Shown: piece after piece, positions 42,256 through 51,567 of the stretch
Layout of the letters: each line of letters starts with the position of its first letter
Position numbering within the stretch: the stretch's first letter is position 1
DNA from: CAZAPO01 sp044841755
GTDB lineage: Bacteria > Bacteroidota > Bacteroidia > Flavobacteriales > Flavobacteriaceae
Direction of reading: 5' to 3'
Length of the DNA: 64,000 bases
Assembly: GCA_044841755.1 (NCBI GenBank)
Contig: JAXOFM010000002.1
Coordinates: forward strand, 372,001-436,000
Translations under genes and position numbers: made by a program
The notes under the pieces: generated by a model
The model's database searches: none
Told to the model about the DNA's origin: nothing
The model's input: the letters and a program-made list of their open reading frames with translations, nothing else

Positions 42256-45200
42256 CTAATCATCTAAGCTAAAAGATTTTATCTCTTTAAATGGTGATGT
42301 TTCTAGTTTCTGGATTTCTTCCTGATAAGGTTTCCATTCTTCATTGAAGAATTTATTTGTCTTATCTAAAGCATCCTTCAATGCATCCTTAGCATGCTTC
42401 ATTAAAGTTCTCTCTGTAGAGTTTAATCCATTTTGACGAGAGCCAACATAAAAGCTTGCTGTCTGAATTCGATCACTGACATTTACATTAGGGTCTGAAG
42501 TGATTCCTTGACGATCATCAACTTTACCAAGATAAACAGCAATTACTTCGTCAATACGTTTAATAATATCTTTAGAGGCTTTAATATTATCCTTGTATTT
42601 CTTCTTGTCAAGTTTTGCTAAAGTATTACTATATTCTGAAGCAATGTTCTTACTTTCAACTAATTGTTTAATTGCATCTGCTCCTGTTTGAGTCATCTTT
42701 TCAATCTCCTTAGAAGCATTATATACTTCATTAATCGAAGCAGTATTTACATTTAATCTAGGATCTGAAGCCACAGTAATAGTGTTTTCGGTAGTCTGAT
42801 CACCAAAGCTCATAACTACTTTATAGGTTCCTGGCTTAACTCCAACACCCCCTGGTTCACCTCTTCTAGGTCGAATTGTTCTAGAAGGCCTGTCAACTCC
42901 TTTTTCATTCATAAACCATGTCCATTTATAAACACCTGTTTTCTTAGGAGCTTTTCGCTTAAGGGTTCTAATCAACCTGTCACCAGCATAAATTTTCATA
43001 TGAATAGAATCCCATTTCACTTTGTTTTCTTCCTTCTTTACTTCAACTACTTCTTCTTTTGCAGTTTCTGCTTTCTTTTTACTTCTTTTCTTCTTTTTCG
43101 CATTCTCTTCTTTAGGGGTTTCCTTTTTCTTTTCTTCAACTTTTATATAGTAAGACATTCTTGCTCCACCACCTCTATTTTCTCCATGATACATAGCATC
43201 TCCACCAAAACGACTTCCGGTTGGTTGAAGGTATGCTGCTTGATATCCTGTTGGAGTATCAAATAGTTTTATTTTACTGTTTAGCACATTGTTATTTCCA
43301 GCTATTTCTCTTAATGGTCTAATATCATCCAAAACCCAAGCTGCACGTCCAAAAGTACCAATAACTAGATCATGCTCACGAGGGTGAATAACTAAGTCTT
43401 TTACAGAGGTAGTTGGAAAACCCTCAGTCCATTTTGTCCATTTATTTCCAGCATCAATAGATACATATAATCCGTCATCAGTTCCTAGAAATAATAAGTT
43501 TGGTTCTTCAAGATCTTCAACAACACAAAGAGCATAACTTTCTACGTCATTATCATCAACTATTCTTGTCCATGTTTGTCCGTAATCTTTGGTTCTAAAA
43601 ACATAAGGAGCATAATTAAAGCGTCTGTAATCGTTTGCAACAAGAAGTGCTTCTCCTTTGTTTTTGTTTGAAGCCTTTATCTGTGGAATCCAACTTCCTA
43701 CTGGCAATCCTTTAATATTTTGAGTTACTTCTGTCCATGAACCACCACCATTTTGTGTGAAGTGAACGCGACCATCATCTGTACCCACCCACATCATATC
43801 TTTTTCGACTTCTGAAGGTTCTATGACTAAAATTGTACAGTGGTTTTCTGCTCCAGTAGCATCCATTGTTAAACCACCACTCTCATGTTGCTTTTGCTTT
43901 TCTGGGTCGTTCGTGGTTAAATCTGGAGAAATAACTGTCCATGTTTCTCCTTTATCCGTCGATTTATGTACAAACTGACTTCCAAAATAAAGAGTACTGT
44001 TATCATCTGGATCAATATTAATAGCAGAGTTCCAATTAAAGCGCAAGTTTACATCTGGATCTGGGTGTGTAGGTCTTACTATATAACTGTTTCCAGTTTG
44101 AGAATCATAACGTAAAACAAAACCTTGCTGACTCATGGACCAACCATATCGAGAATCGTCGCGATCAGGTACAACATCAAATCCATCACCAAAACTTATT
44201 TCTTGCCAGTAAGAATTTCTAATACCTTGCGCTCTCCAAACATACGCTGGTCCTTTCCATGAACCATTGTCTTGCATTCCTCCATAGACATTGTATGGAA
44301 ATTCATTATCTACAGCAATATGATAAAATTGAGCAACAGGAATATTACCAATAAATCTCCAAGTTTTACCTCCGTCTTTGGTAATGTTAAATCCTCCGTC
44401 GTTACCATCCATCATGAATTGACCATTTTCAGGATGAATCCACCATGCATGATGATCTGGATGCACACCATTGCTAACGCCATAAGCAGGCATTAATTGA
44501 CGGAAGCTTTTACCTCCATCTTCACTTACATTAACATAGGTGAAAACTGAAAAAACTCGATTTTCATTTTGCGGATCGACATAGATCTCAGAATAATAGA
44601 AAGGTCTGTTTCCTATACCTCCAGCACCTCTACCACTAGAATTAGCGTTTACCATTCTCCAAGTTGAGCCGCCATCTGTACTTTTGTATAATGCATTCTT
44701 TTTCGATTCTACTAAGGCATAAACAATGTTTGGTTTATTTCTAGCTATAGCAACTCCAATACGACCAAGATTTCCTTTAGGGAATCCATCATCTGAACTT
44801 ACTTTTTTCCAAGTTTTTCCCCCATCATGAGTTATATGCAAACCAGAACCTTCTCCTCCAGAGTTAAAAAACCAAGGATCACGTTTGTGTTCCCACATAG
44901 CTACCATCAATTTGTTAGGATTGGAAGGATCCATAACCATGTCAGCAACTCCAGTTTTATTATTTGCAAATAATATTTGATTCCAAGTTTCGCCGCCATC
45001 AGTAGTTTTATAAACACCTCGTTCTGGATGTTCTCCCCAAGGTGAACCAATTGCTCCAACATAGACAACATCTGGATTAGTTGGGTCAACAATTACGCGG
45101 TGAATATGACGTGTTTTTTGAAGCCCCATATCCTTCCAAGTTTTTCCTCCATCGAGTGATTTGTAAATTCCATAACCACCATTTAAACTGTTTCTAGGAT

Positions 45201-45522
45201 TTCCCTCCCCAGTTCCTACCCAAATAACGCTGGGGTTAGATTGCTGAATAGCCACAGCACCAATTGAAGCGGTTACTTCGTTATCAAATATTGGTTCCCA
45301 TTTTATTCCACCAGAAGTAGATTTCCATAAACCACCAGAAGCTGTACCAACATACATTACATCAGGATTATTTAAAACTACATCAATTGCTGTAACACGA
45401 CCAGACATTCCTCCTGGTCCAATGTTACGAGGTTGCATGTTTTTGACTAAATCCATTGAAAATTCCTGAGCGGAAAGTAGGGTAATGCACAATAGCATTA
45501 TCACTGAAAAGAATTTTTTCAT
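42256..45522 (-). CDS. Secreted VPS10/BNR beta-propeller protein
   Basis: A 1088-residue protein with signal peptide (residues 1-18). The first roughly 740 residues are sortilin/BNR-type propeller repeats: many copies of S.DGGKTW (STSGGIKWEP, SLDGGKTWKD, TTDGGETWNQ, THDGGKTWKK, SEDGGKSFRQ). A highly charged K/E stretch (about 785-830) follows, then an Ig-like domain (VGVKPGTYKVVMSFG) and a helical C-terminus (about 930-1088). Annotated relatives are often called glycosyl hydrolases, but no catalytic residues are evident. It is probably an extracellular or periplasmic binding protein. The terminator at 42226 follows. Confidence 0.85.
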   Translation of the reverse strand: MKKFFSVIMLLCITLLSAQEFSMDLVKNMQPRNIGPGGMSGRVTAIDVVLNNPDVMYVGTASGGLWKSTSGGIKWEPIFDNEVTASIGAVAIQQSNPSVIWVGTGEGNPRNSLNGGYGIYKSLDGGKTWKDMGLQKTRHIHRVIVDPTNPDVVYVGAIGSPWGEHPERGVYKTTDGGETWNQILFANNKTGVADMVMDPSNPNKLMVAMWEHKRDPWFFNSGGEGSGLHITHDGGKTWKKVSSDDGFPKGNLGRIGVAIARNKPNIVYALVESKKNALYKSTDGGSTWRMVNANSSGRGAGGIGNRPFYYSEIYVDPQNENRVFSVFTYVNVSEDGGKSFRQLMPAYGVSNGVHPDHHAWWIHPENGQFMMDGNDGGFNITKDGGKTWRFIGNIPVAQFYHIAVDNEFPYNVYGGMQDNGSWKGPAYVWRAQGIRNSYWQEISFGDGFDVVPDRDDSRYGWSMSQQGFVLRYDSQTGNSYIVRPTHPDPDVNLRFNWNSAINIDPDDNSTLYFGSQFVHKSTDKGETWTVISPDLTTNDPEKQKQHESGGLTMDATGAENHCTILVIEPSEVEKDMMWVGTDDGRVHFTQNGGGSWTEVTQNIKGLPVGSWIPQIKASNKNKGEALLVANDYRRFNYAPYVFRTKDYGQTWTRIVDDNDVESYALCVVEDLEEPNLLFLGTDDGLYVSIDAGNKWTKWTEGFPTTSVKDLVIHPREHDLVIGTFGRAAWVLDDIRPLREIAGNNNVLNSKIKLFDTPTGYQAAYLQPTGSRFGGDAMYHGENRGGGARMSYYIKVEEKKKETPKEENAKKKKRSKKKAETAKEEVVEVKKEENKVKWDSIHMKIYAGDRLIRTLKRKAPKKTGVYKWTWFMNEKGVDRPSRTIRPRRGEPGGVGVKPGTYKVVMSFGDQTTENTITVASDPRLNVNTASINEVYNASKEIEKMTQTGADAIKQLVESKNIASEYSNTLAKLDKKKYKDNIKASKDIIKRIDEVIAVYLGKVDDRQGITSDPNVNVSDRIQTASFYVGSRQNGLNSTERTLMKHAKDALKDALDKTNKFFNEEWKPYQEEIQKLETSPFKEIKSFSLDD

Positions 45523-45591
45523 TTTATTTTTGGTTAGAAGTTGTAAAGCTTAAAGGTAAGGAAAAGGTTGACGTTTTTTCTTAATGAGATG

Positions 45592-46146
45592 TTAACGCTT
45601 TTTTCTTTTAAGAACTTTTATTTGTTTTGGTCGAATCCAAATAATAAATCCGCTTAACCCCAATAAAATCAAGCCTAAGGAAGTCATAGTAGAGTAAAGT
45701 AATTTTGCATTCTCTGATTTAGATTTAAAGAGATAATCTATGATGCTACCGTCATGAATCATTTCAATTAAATCGGCAGTTCTTTGCTTTACAGAAATGA
45801 CATCTCCAGTGAAACAATTTATTTGAATTTCGGTTAGGTGATGCTCAAATCTAACTTTGGCAATTCCTTTAGTTGGTCGATAATCTATACGATTAATTGT
45901 GTTATCAAGTTTTAGAGAATCTGCAGTATGAAGTGCAATATCTTCAATAGATTTCAAACTAATTAAAGAGTTATACGACTTAACGAGGGTAGAAGGTGGA
46001 TTAAGTTTTAGTTCATCTTTCCATGTGAGTAAAAGACCAGTAACTCCTACTAACAGCAAAAAAGCCATTAAAGGAATGGCTATATACTTATGGAATCTAC
46101 GGTACCATCTTGTTTGTTTGGCTAAAGCTCTTGTTTTTAAACTCAA
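45592..46146 (-). CDS. PepSY-domain membrane protein
   Basis: A 184-residue protein with an N-terminal basic segment (RRFHKYIAIPLMAFLLLVGV), a periplasmic PepSY-like region (about 45-130) and a C-terminal helix (LGLILLGLSGFIIWIRPKQ). This matches small PepSY-associated membrane proteins, half the size of PiuB-type reductases. Some partners take part in siderophore or iron reduction, but nothing nearby supports that here. It is divergent from the VWA gene (128 bases) and 69 bases upstream of the propeller gene. Confidence 0.75.
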   Translation of the reverse strand: MSLKTRALAKQTRWYRRFHKYIAIPLMAFLLLVGVTGLLLTWKDELKLNPPSTLVKSYNSLISLKSIEDIALHTADSLKLDNTINRIDYRPTKGIAKVRFEHHLTEIQINCFTGDVISVKQRTADLIEMIHDGSIIDYLFKSKSENAKLLYSTMTSLGLILLGLSGFIIWIRPKQIKVLKRKKR

Positions 46147-46274
46147 ATGTTTGTGAATTTGTGGCCGAAAATACCAAAATTTATCGGATTACTTCTAGCA
46201 AAGAATTAGCATTAAAGTGAAAACTTTTTATCATTTGTTTTTTTTCTTTGTTTAGTAATTAAGCTCCAAAGTTA

Positions 46275-47480
46275 ATGAAACAGAAAGAGAGAAATCTTAA
46301 AGCCGTGTTAAGGTCATTCGAAGATTATTTCGAAAAGTATTATTTTTACATAGCTATGAATAATAAACATCCGAAATCAGGATTTTTCTTCAAACCCTTC
46401 CAAAAAAAAGAACAATCGCCATTTGAAAAACTCTTTGAAATTTTTAAAGAGTTAATCACGCACACTTCAGGTGATTTTGATGAAGCCATTTCATGGTTAA
46501 TAGAATTGGATAAGGAATATGTATTGACAGATGAAAATTATACCATTGATGATTTTATTGAGGATCTAAAGAAAAAAGGATATATAAGAGAAGAACTTGA
46601 TCCAGACGGTAACGGAGATGTGACAATTACAGCAAAGACTGAACGAGCTATCAGAAAACAAGCGTTGGATCAGATTTTTGGTCAGATTAAAAAAAGTGGA
46701 GCGGGGAATCATCGCAGTAAAAGTGCCGGAATTGGTGATGAGCATACGGGAGAATATCGTAACTACCGATTTGGAGATGCTTTAGATAAGGTCTCTATGA
46801 CTGAAAGCCTTAAGAATGCGCAAATACATCATGGTATTGACGATTTCAATATTTCGGAACAGGATCTTGTGGTTGAAGAAACGCTGCACAAATCTCAAAT
46901 GAGTACAGTCTTAATGATCGATATCAGTCATAGTATGATCTTATATGGTGAGGATCGAATAACTCCTGCAAAGAAGGTTGCCATGGCGTTGGCAGAACTT
47001 ATAACTACCAGATATCCAAAAGATACACTGGATATTTTGGTATTCGGGAATGATGCCTGGCCAATTGCCATTAAAGATTTACCTTATTTAAAGGTGGGAC
47101 CTTATCATACAAATACGGTTGCAGGATTGCAACTTGCTATGGATATGCTAAGACGAAAGCGTAATACAAATAAGCAAATATTTATGATTACGGATGGTAA
47201 ACCTAGTTGTTTGAAACAGCCTGACGGTTATTATTACAAAAACAGCTTTGGTCTCGACCCCAAAATTGTAAATAAATGTTATGCTATGGCACAGCAAGCA
47301 AGACGTTTACATATTCCAATAACAACCTTTATGATAGCACAAGATGAGTACTTACGAACTTTTGTTAGAGAATTCACACAGGCAAATCAGGGGAAGGCCT
47401 TCTATACAGGAATTAAAGGATTAGGTGAAATGATCTTTGAAGATTATGAAAACAATAGAAAAAAAAGAATAAGAGGTTAA
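46275..47480 (+). CDS. VWA-domain protein, partner of the MoxR-like ATPase
   Basis: A 401-residue cytosolic protein. The N-terminal half is helical with an acidic central loop (DPDGNGDVTI). The C-terminal VWA domain (about 205-380) has the complete MIDAS start DISHS (216-220), the following Thr region and FMITDGKPSCL. It has no signal peptide or membrane helix, unlike the BatA/B proteins. The next gene, one base downstream, encodes a MoxR/ChlI-type AAA ATPase; such pairs act as ATP-driven chaperones or metal-insertion machines, as in magnesium chelatase. The target is unknown. Confidence 0.88.
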   Translation: MKQKERNLKAVLRSFEDYFEKYYFYIAMNNKHPKSGFFFKPFQKKEQSPFEKLFEIFKELITHTSGDFDEAISWLIELDKEYVLTDENYTIDDFIEDLKKKGYIREELDPDGNGDVTITAKTERAIRKQALDQIFGQIKKSGAGNHRSKSAGIGDEHTGEYRNYRFGDALDKVSMTESLKNAQIHHGIDDFNISEQDLVVEETLHKSQMSTVLMIDISHSMILYGEDRITPAKKVAMALAELITTRYPKDTLDILVFGNDAWPIAIKDLPYLKVGPYHTNTVAGLQLAMDMLRRKRNTNKQIFMITDGKPSCLKQPDGYYYKNSFGLDPKIVNKCYAMAQQARRLHIPITTFMIAQDEYLRTFVREFTQANQGKAFYTGIKGLGEMIFEDYENNRKKRIRG

Positions 47481-47481
47481 C

Positions 47482-48945
47482 ATGAATATTGACAAAATTA
47501 AAACCTTAGGTGATCTAAGAAAAGCTGGTTACGAAAGTCGATCGATAAAAGATGAGTTGAGAAGTAATCTAATAGCGAATATTAAGAATGGGATTAAAAC
47601 TTTTGAAGGTGTTCATGGTTATGAACAAACGGTTATTCCTGAATTGGAACGCGCTATTTTATCCCGTCATAATATAAATTTGTTGGGTCTTCGCGGGCAA
47701 GCAAAAACGCGCTTAGCTCGATTGATGATCAATCTGTTAGATCCGCATATCCCTTACGTGTCAGGATCAGAGATCAATGATGATCCGTTCCACCCAATAT
47801 CTCGTTTCGCAAAAGATTTGATTGAGCAAAAAGGAGATGAAACTCCAATTTCATGGTTGGCCAGAGAGGAAAGATTTGCTGAGAAACTAGCGACACCTGA
47901 CGTGACCGTTGCTGATCTCATTGGAGATATTGACCCTATTAAAGCAGCGAATTTAAAGTTGAGTTATGCTGATGATCGCGTACTACATTATGGAATGATC
48001 CCTAGAGCCAATCGTTGTATTTTTGTAATCAATGAACTTCCTGATCTACAGGCGCGTATTCAAGTGGCATTATTCAATATTTTGCAGGAAGGTGATATAC
48101 AAATTCGCGGTTTCAAATTACGTCTTCCATTAGATATTCAATTTCTGTTTACTGCAAACCCAGAAGATTATACTAATAGAGGAAGCATTGTGACTCCTCT
48201 TAAGGATAGAATCGGTTCTCAAATTTTAACGCATTATCCGGAATCAGTGGATATTGCCCAGACCATTACAGAGCAAGAAGCTCAATTGGATGAAGTACAG
48301 AAAGCAACGATTCACGTTCCCGAGCTGGCCAGAGAACTTTTGGAGCAAGTAAGTTTCGAGGCAAGACGAAGTGTCTATATAGATGAAAAAAGTGGTGTAA
48401 GTGCAAGATTGAGTATAACGGCATATGAGAATCTTATGAGTACTGCTGAATTACGAGCACTCAAAGCTGGTGACATAGATACAACGGTGAGATTAAGTGA
48501 TTTTATGGGAATCATACCTGCAATTACAGGAAAAGTGGAATTGGTTTATGAAGGTGAACAAGAAGGAGCAGATTCTGTTGCTTTAGCATTGATTGAAAAT
48601 GCTATTCAAACCTTGTATCCAAAATTATTCCCGAAAATTGAGAAGTTAGAAAGGGAAAATGAAGCAAGTCCTTATGACGAGATCATCAGCTGGTTTTTTG
48701 ATGGGAGTGGTTTTGAATTATTAGATCATATTCCAAACAGCGAATATCAACTCACTCTCGATAAGGTTCTTCCTCTGGATAACCTCATTAAGAAATATCA
48801 ACCCGGAACTAACGAATCAGATCAATATTTCTTGAAGGAATTTATTCTCTGGGGTCTTGTTCAGTTTAAAAAACTAAGTAAATATCGCTTTGTTGATGGT
48901 GTTCAGTTTAAAGATCTTTATGGAAGCTACATCAGCGGATTGTAA
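47482..48945 (+). CDS. MoxR/ChlI-type AAA+ ATPase
   Basis: A 487-residue AAA+ protein of the magnesium-chelatase/MoxR clade. Walker A is LLGLRGQAKTR (about residues 67-78), with Ala where Gly is usual before Lys; this form recurs in the ChlI-like group. Walker B is RCIFVINELPDL (about 176-187), and a sensor-1 Asn lies in FLFTANPEDYTNRG. An Arg-rich sensor region (ARLSITAYENLM) and a C-terminal helical domain follow. The ATPase probably remodels a client together with the VWA protein encoded just before it. Its stop is one base from the convergent secreted protein gene. Confidence 0.88.
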   Translation: MNIDKIKTLGDLRKAGYESRSIKDELRSNLIANIKNGIKTFEGVHGYEQTVIPELERAILSRHNINLLGLRGQAKTRLARLMINLLDPHIPYVSGSEINDDPFHPISRFAKDLIEQKGDETPISWLAREERFAEKLATPDVTVADLIGDIDPIKAANLKLSYADDRVLHYGMIPRANRCIFVINELPDLQARIQVALFNILQEGDIQIRGFKLRLPLDIQFLFTANPEDYTNRGSIVTPLKDRIGSQILTHYPESVDIAQTITEQEAQLDEVQKATIHVPELARELLEQVSFEARRSVYIDEKSGVSARLSITAYENLMSTAELRALKAGDIDTTVRLSDFMGIIPAITGKVELVYEGEQEGADSVALALIENAIQTLYPKLFPKIEKLERENEASPYDEIISWFFDGSGFELLDHIPNSEYQLTLDKVLPLDNLIKKYQPGTNESDQYFLKEFILWGLVQFKKLSKYRFVDGVQFKDLYGSYISGL

Positions 48946-48946
48946 A

Positions 48947-49333
48947 TCATTTCGATAGCGTCCCATTCCATGGTGCAGTAAATTCTCGTCCTGGACAATA
49001 GGAAATGCCATAAATCTTTCCATCCAAAACATAGCCTGAATGAAAGTAATCATAGTTGCTATCACTGGTTGAGAAAGCAAAATAGAATCGGTCCCAGTTT
49101 GAGTTAATGAGTCCATTTTTAATTGGACTTCCATAAAAGGTTCCTTCGAATGAATTTCCATCTATTTTAGTCACAACAAAATATTGGTAATAACCCTCTG
49201 ATGAAGGTGTTGGTCGAAGATCTATTTTCCATTGACCTACAAAATTTTCACTATCAGCACTGTCATTTGTTTGTGCGAATGAGATTTGTGTACTAATTGT
49301 AAATGCGATTAATACTAGGATGATATTTTTCAT
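48947..49333 (-). CDS. Small secreted beta-rich hypothetical protein
   Basis: A 128-residue protein with signal peptide (residues 1-20, ending SFAQ). The mature part is beta-rich (GQWKIDLRPTPS, NSFEGTFYGSP, RFYFAFSTSDSN, GKIYGISYCPGREF), like a small lipocalin-type barrel. I do not recognise a family. It is convergent with the AAA+ ATPase gene and 23 bases after the YdeI-like gene. Confidence 0.6.
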   Translation of the reverse strand: MKNIILVLIAFTISTQISFAQTNDSADSENFVGQWKIDLRPTPSSEGYYQYFVVTKIDGNSFEGTFYGSPIKNGLINSNWDRFYFAFSTSDSNYDYFHSGYVLDGKIYGISYCPGREFTAPWNGTLSK

Positions 49334-49356
49334 TATAACGATAGATTTAAAATTTA

Positions 49357-49917
49357 TTAATCTCTTGACTTCTTATTTTGTACGCAATAGTCAATGATCT
49401 TTTCAATACGAGATTGTCTTGTAGTCTCGCGTTTGGCTTGGTGTAACCAGGATAAATATGATTTCCTGTAACTGGGTGCAAAATTGATGTAATTTTCATA
49501 TGCACCTGGATTTTTGTTAAATGCCTGCTGAAGATCATTAGGAATGACACCGTTTTCTACATCGTCCAAGGCAGTCCACCTTCCACTTTTTTTGGCTTCC
49601 TCAATGACCTTTATTCCTGATTCATGTAGAAGACCATCTCGTTCTAAAACGACAATGTATCGTTTATTTAAAGCGCTCCAATTACTCTTTGGATTGCGTG
49701 GACAAAAGTATTGCCTTCGCTTTCCATTGCCTAAACTTTTTACCGTAGAATCTATCCAGCCAAAACACAATGCAACTTTAACAGCTTCTTCCCAGCGCAT
49801 GGTTGGAACGTTCATTTCTAACTTATAAAAGATTAAATAAATGCCATTATACTTATCATGATTATTAAGTAACCAATCATACCAATCTGTGTCACGAGAA
49901 AAATAAAGTTCTTCCAT
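49357..49917 (-). CDS. YdeI-like protein
   Basis: A 186-residue cytosolic protein of the YdeI/OmpD-associated family: WYDWLLNNHDKYNGIYLIFY, then EEAVKVALCFGWIDSTVKSL and RYFCPR-like YFCPRNPKSNWSALN, with a C-terminal helix ending KRETTRQSRIEKII. Members have been linked to resistance to antimicrobial peptides or bacteriocins, without a known mechanism. Its ATG overlaps the stop of the M1 peptidase gene by one base (TAATG), so it is translationally coupled. Confidence 0.85.
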   Translation of the reverse strand: MEELYFSRDTDWYDWLLNNHDKYNGIYLIFYKLEMNVPTMRWEEAVKVALCFGWIDSTVKSLGNGKRRQYFCPRNPKSNWSALNKRYIVVLERDGLLHESGIKVIEEAKKSGRWTALDDVENGVIPNDLQQAFNKNPGAYENYINFAPSYRKSYLSWLHQAKRETTRQSRIEKIIDYCVQNKKSRD

Positions 49918-51563
49918 TAGTTTAATTGTGCCTCACTAATAAAATAGTTCTTATCAACTTCAACTGAAGTTATTTTAGAATCTGTTTTAAGTGTTTGAAA
50001 TTGTTTGGTAGGCTTAACTTTATAGACCTTGTTATTAATCTTTATTTTAATTGGTATTTCAAAGTCATGCACAATATTTGTCCATTTATATTCTAAGTTC
50101 TCTCCAGTATATTTATAGTTTAGAACTGGAAGTTTGGTTGTTCTGAGATATTGTGTAAAAAAACCTTTTAAGTTTAACCCTGATTTATTTTCTATGAAAT
50201 TTTCAATCTGTTCAGTTGTTACTGTTTGGTGGTAAAATTCTGAATTTAAACCTCGTAGAATTTGACGCCATTTTTCGTCATCATTTATCATCTGCCTAAG
50301 CGTATGTAACATATTACCTCCTTTAGAATACATATCTCCCGAACCCTCTTTATTGACATTATAATGACCAATAATTGGAATATCGTTTCGTATTCCTTTT
50401 CGTGTGCCTATTACGTATTCGTTCGCTGCCTCTGTGCCATAATGGAAATCTAAATATAAACTTTCGGAATAATTGGTGAAACTTTCATGAATCCACATGT
50501 CAGCAATGTCTTTATACGTAATATTATTAGCAAACCATTCATGACCAGCTTCATGGATGATTATGAAGTCAAACTTCAATCCCCATCCTGTTCTAGACAA
50601 GTCACGGCCTAAATACCCTTTTTTGTATTGATTCCCATAGGTTACTGAACTCTGATGTTCCATTCCTAAGTAAGGCACTTCTACTAATTTGAAACCGTCT
50701 TCGTAAAACGGGTAAGGTCCAAACCAATATTCAAATGCTTTCATCATTCTTGGTGTATCTTTAAAATGTTCTTTAGCTTTTTCTATATTATCACGGAGTA
50801 CATAATAATCGAGGTCAAGTGCTCCTTTTTCTCCCTGGTACACTTCAGAGAAATGTACATAATCTCCAATGTTGACATTTACACCATAGTTATTAATTGG
50901 ATTGCTTACAAACCAATGAGAGGTAACAGTATTATCATCATGTTCTTCTATGCTTCGAAGTCTTCCATTAGATATATTTGACAACCCTTTAGGGTTATTA
51001 ACACTAATAAGCATGCTATCTACTTCATCGTATAAATGATCTTTATTAGGCCACCATACGCTCGCCCCCAATCCTTGGCATGAGGTTGCAACAAAATGAT
51101 TTCCATTTTCATCTTTTTTCCATGAAAATCCACCATCCCAAGGTGCGTTTTTTGCTTCTTTAGGATTCCCTTGATAGTATATATTAATTGAGTTTATACT
51201 ACCAACTTTTTGAGAGCTTTTTAAGGATATAAAATGTGCATTCCCATCATGTTTAATTTCTAGCTCTTGACCATTTTGAAGTGCTTTTGTGATTTTTAAC
51301 GGCTCTTGAAGATCAATTTGGAGTATATTATGTGCTTTTAAAACTTTGTAATGAACTGAAGTTTTGCCGCTTATAAATTTTTTTTCTGGATCCACTTTTA
51401 TATCAAGGTGATAATAGGTGAGATCCCACCATTCTCGCTCAGGAGTTATTGAACCTCTAAGCGTGTCCTGTCTAGTAAAAGTTTCTTTTTTACTCAGAGG
51501 AGTTTGTGCTTCTATAGAAATAAACAAACCAAGAAAAGCAACGAGCGAAATAAAATACCTCAT
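49917..51563 (-). CDS. Secreted M1-family aminopeptidase
   Basis: Zinc aminopeptidase related to the gluzincin M1 family. The ATG at 51563 is preferred because it begins a signal peptide (MRYFISLVAFLGLFISIEAQ) and leaves a four-base gap to the M28 gene; a start at 51641 would overlap that gene. The N-terminal beta domain is followed by YLGMEHQSS (GxMEN-like substrate loop) and the zinc site HEAGHEWFANN (about residue 337) with the third ligand in WIHESFTNYSE. The C-terminal domain is shorter than in the large M1 enzymes (549 residues in all). It probably acts in the periplasm on peptides. Confidence 0.9.
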   Translation of the reverse strand: MRYFISLVAFLGLFISIEAQTPLSKKETFTRQDTLRGSITPEREWWDLTYYHLDIKVDPEKKFISGKTSVHYKVLKAHNILQIDLQEPLKITKALQNGQELEIKHDGNAHFISLKSSQKVGSINSINIYYQGNPKEAKNAPWDGGFSWKKDENGNHFVATSCQGLGASVWWPNKDHLYDEVDSMLISVNNPKGLSNISNGRLRSIEEHDDNTVTSHWFVSNPINNYGVNVNIGDYVHFSEVYQGEKGALDLDYYVLRDNIEKAKEHFKDTPRMMKAFEYWFGPYPFYEDGFKLVEVPYLGMEHQSSVTYGNQYKKGYLGRDLSRTGWGLKFDFIIIHEAGHEWFANNITYKDIADMWIHESFTNYSESLYLDFHYGTEAANEYVIGTRKGIRNDIPIIGHYNVNKEGSGDMYSKGGNMLHTLRQMINDDEKWRQILRGLNSEFYHQTVTTEQIENFIENKSGLNLKGFFTQYLRTTKLPVLNYKYTGENLEYKWTNIVHDFEIPIKIKINNKVYKVKPTKQFQTLKTDSKITSVEVDKNYFISEAQLN

Positions 51564-51567
51564 AAAA

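Noticed and set aside
43000..43266. Phe-rich antisense frame in the BNR protein gene
   Set aside because: It is the complement of the K/E-rich stretch (AAG/GAA runs read as TTC/CTT), so it is a composition artefact.
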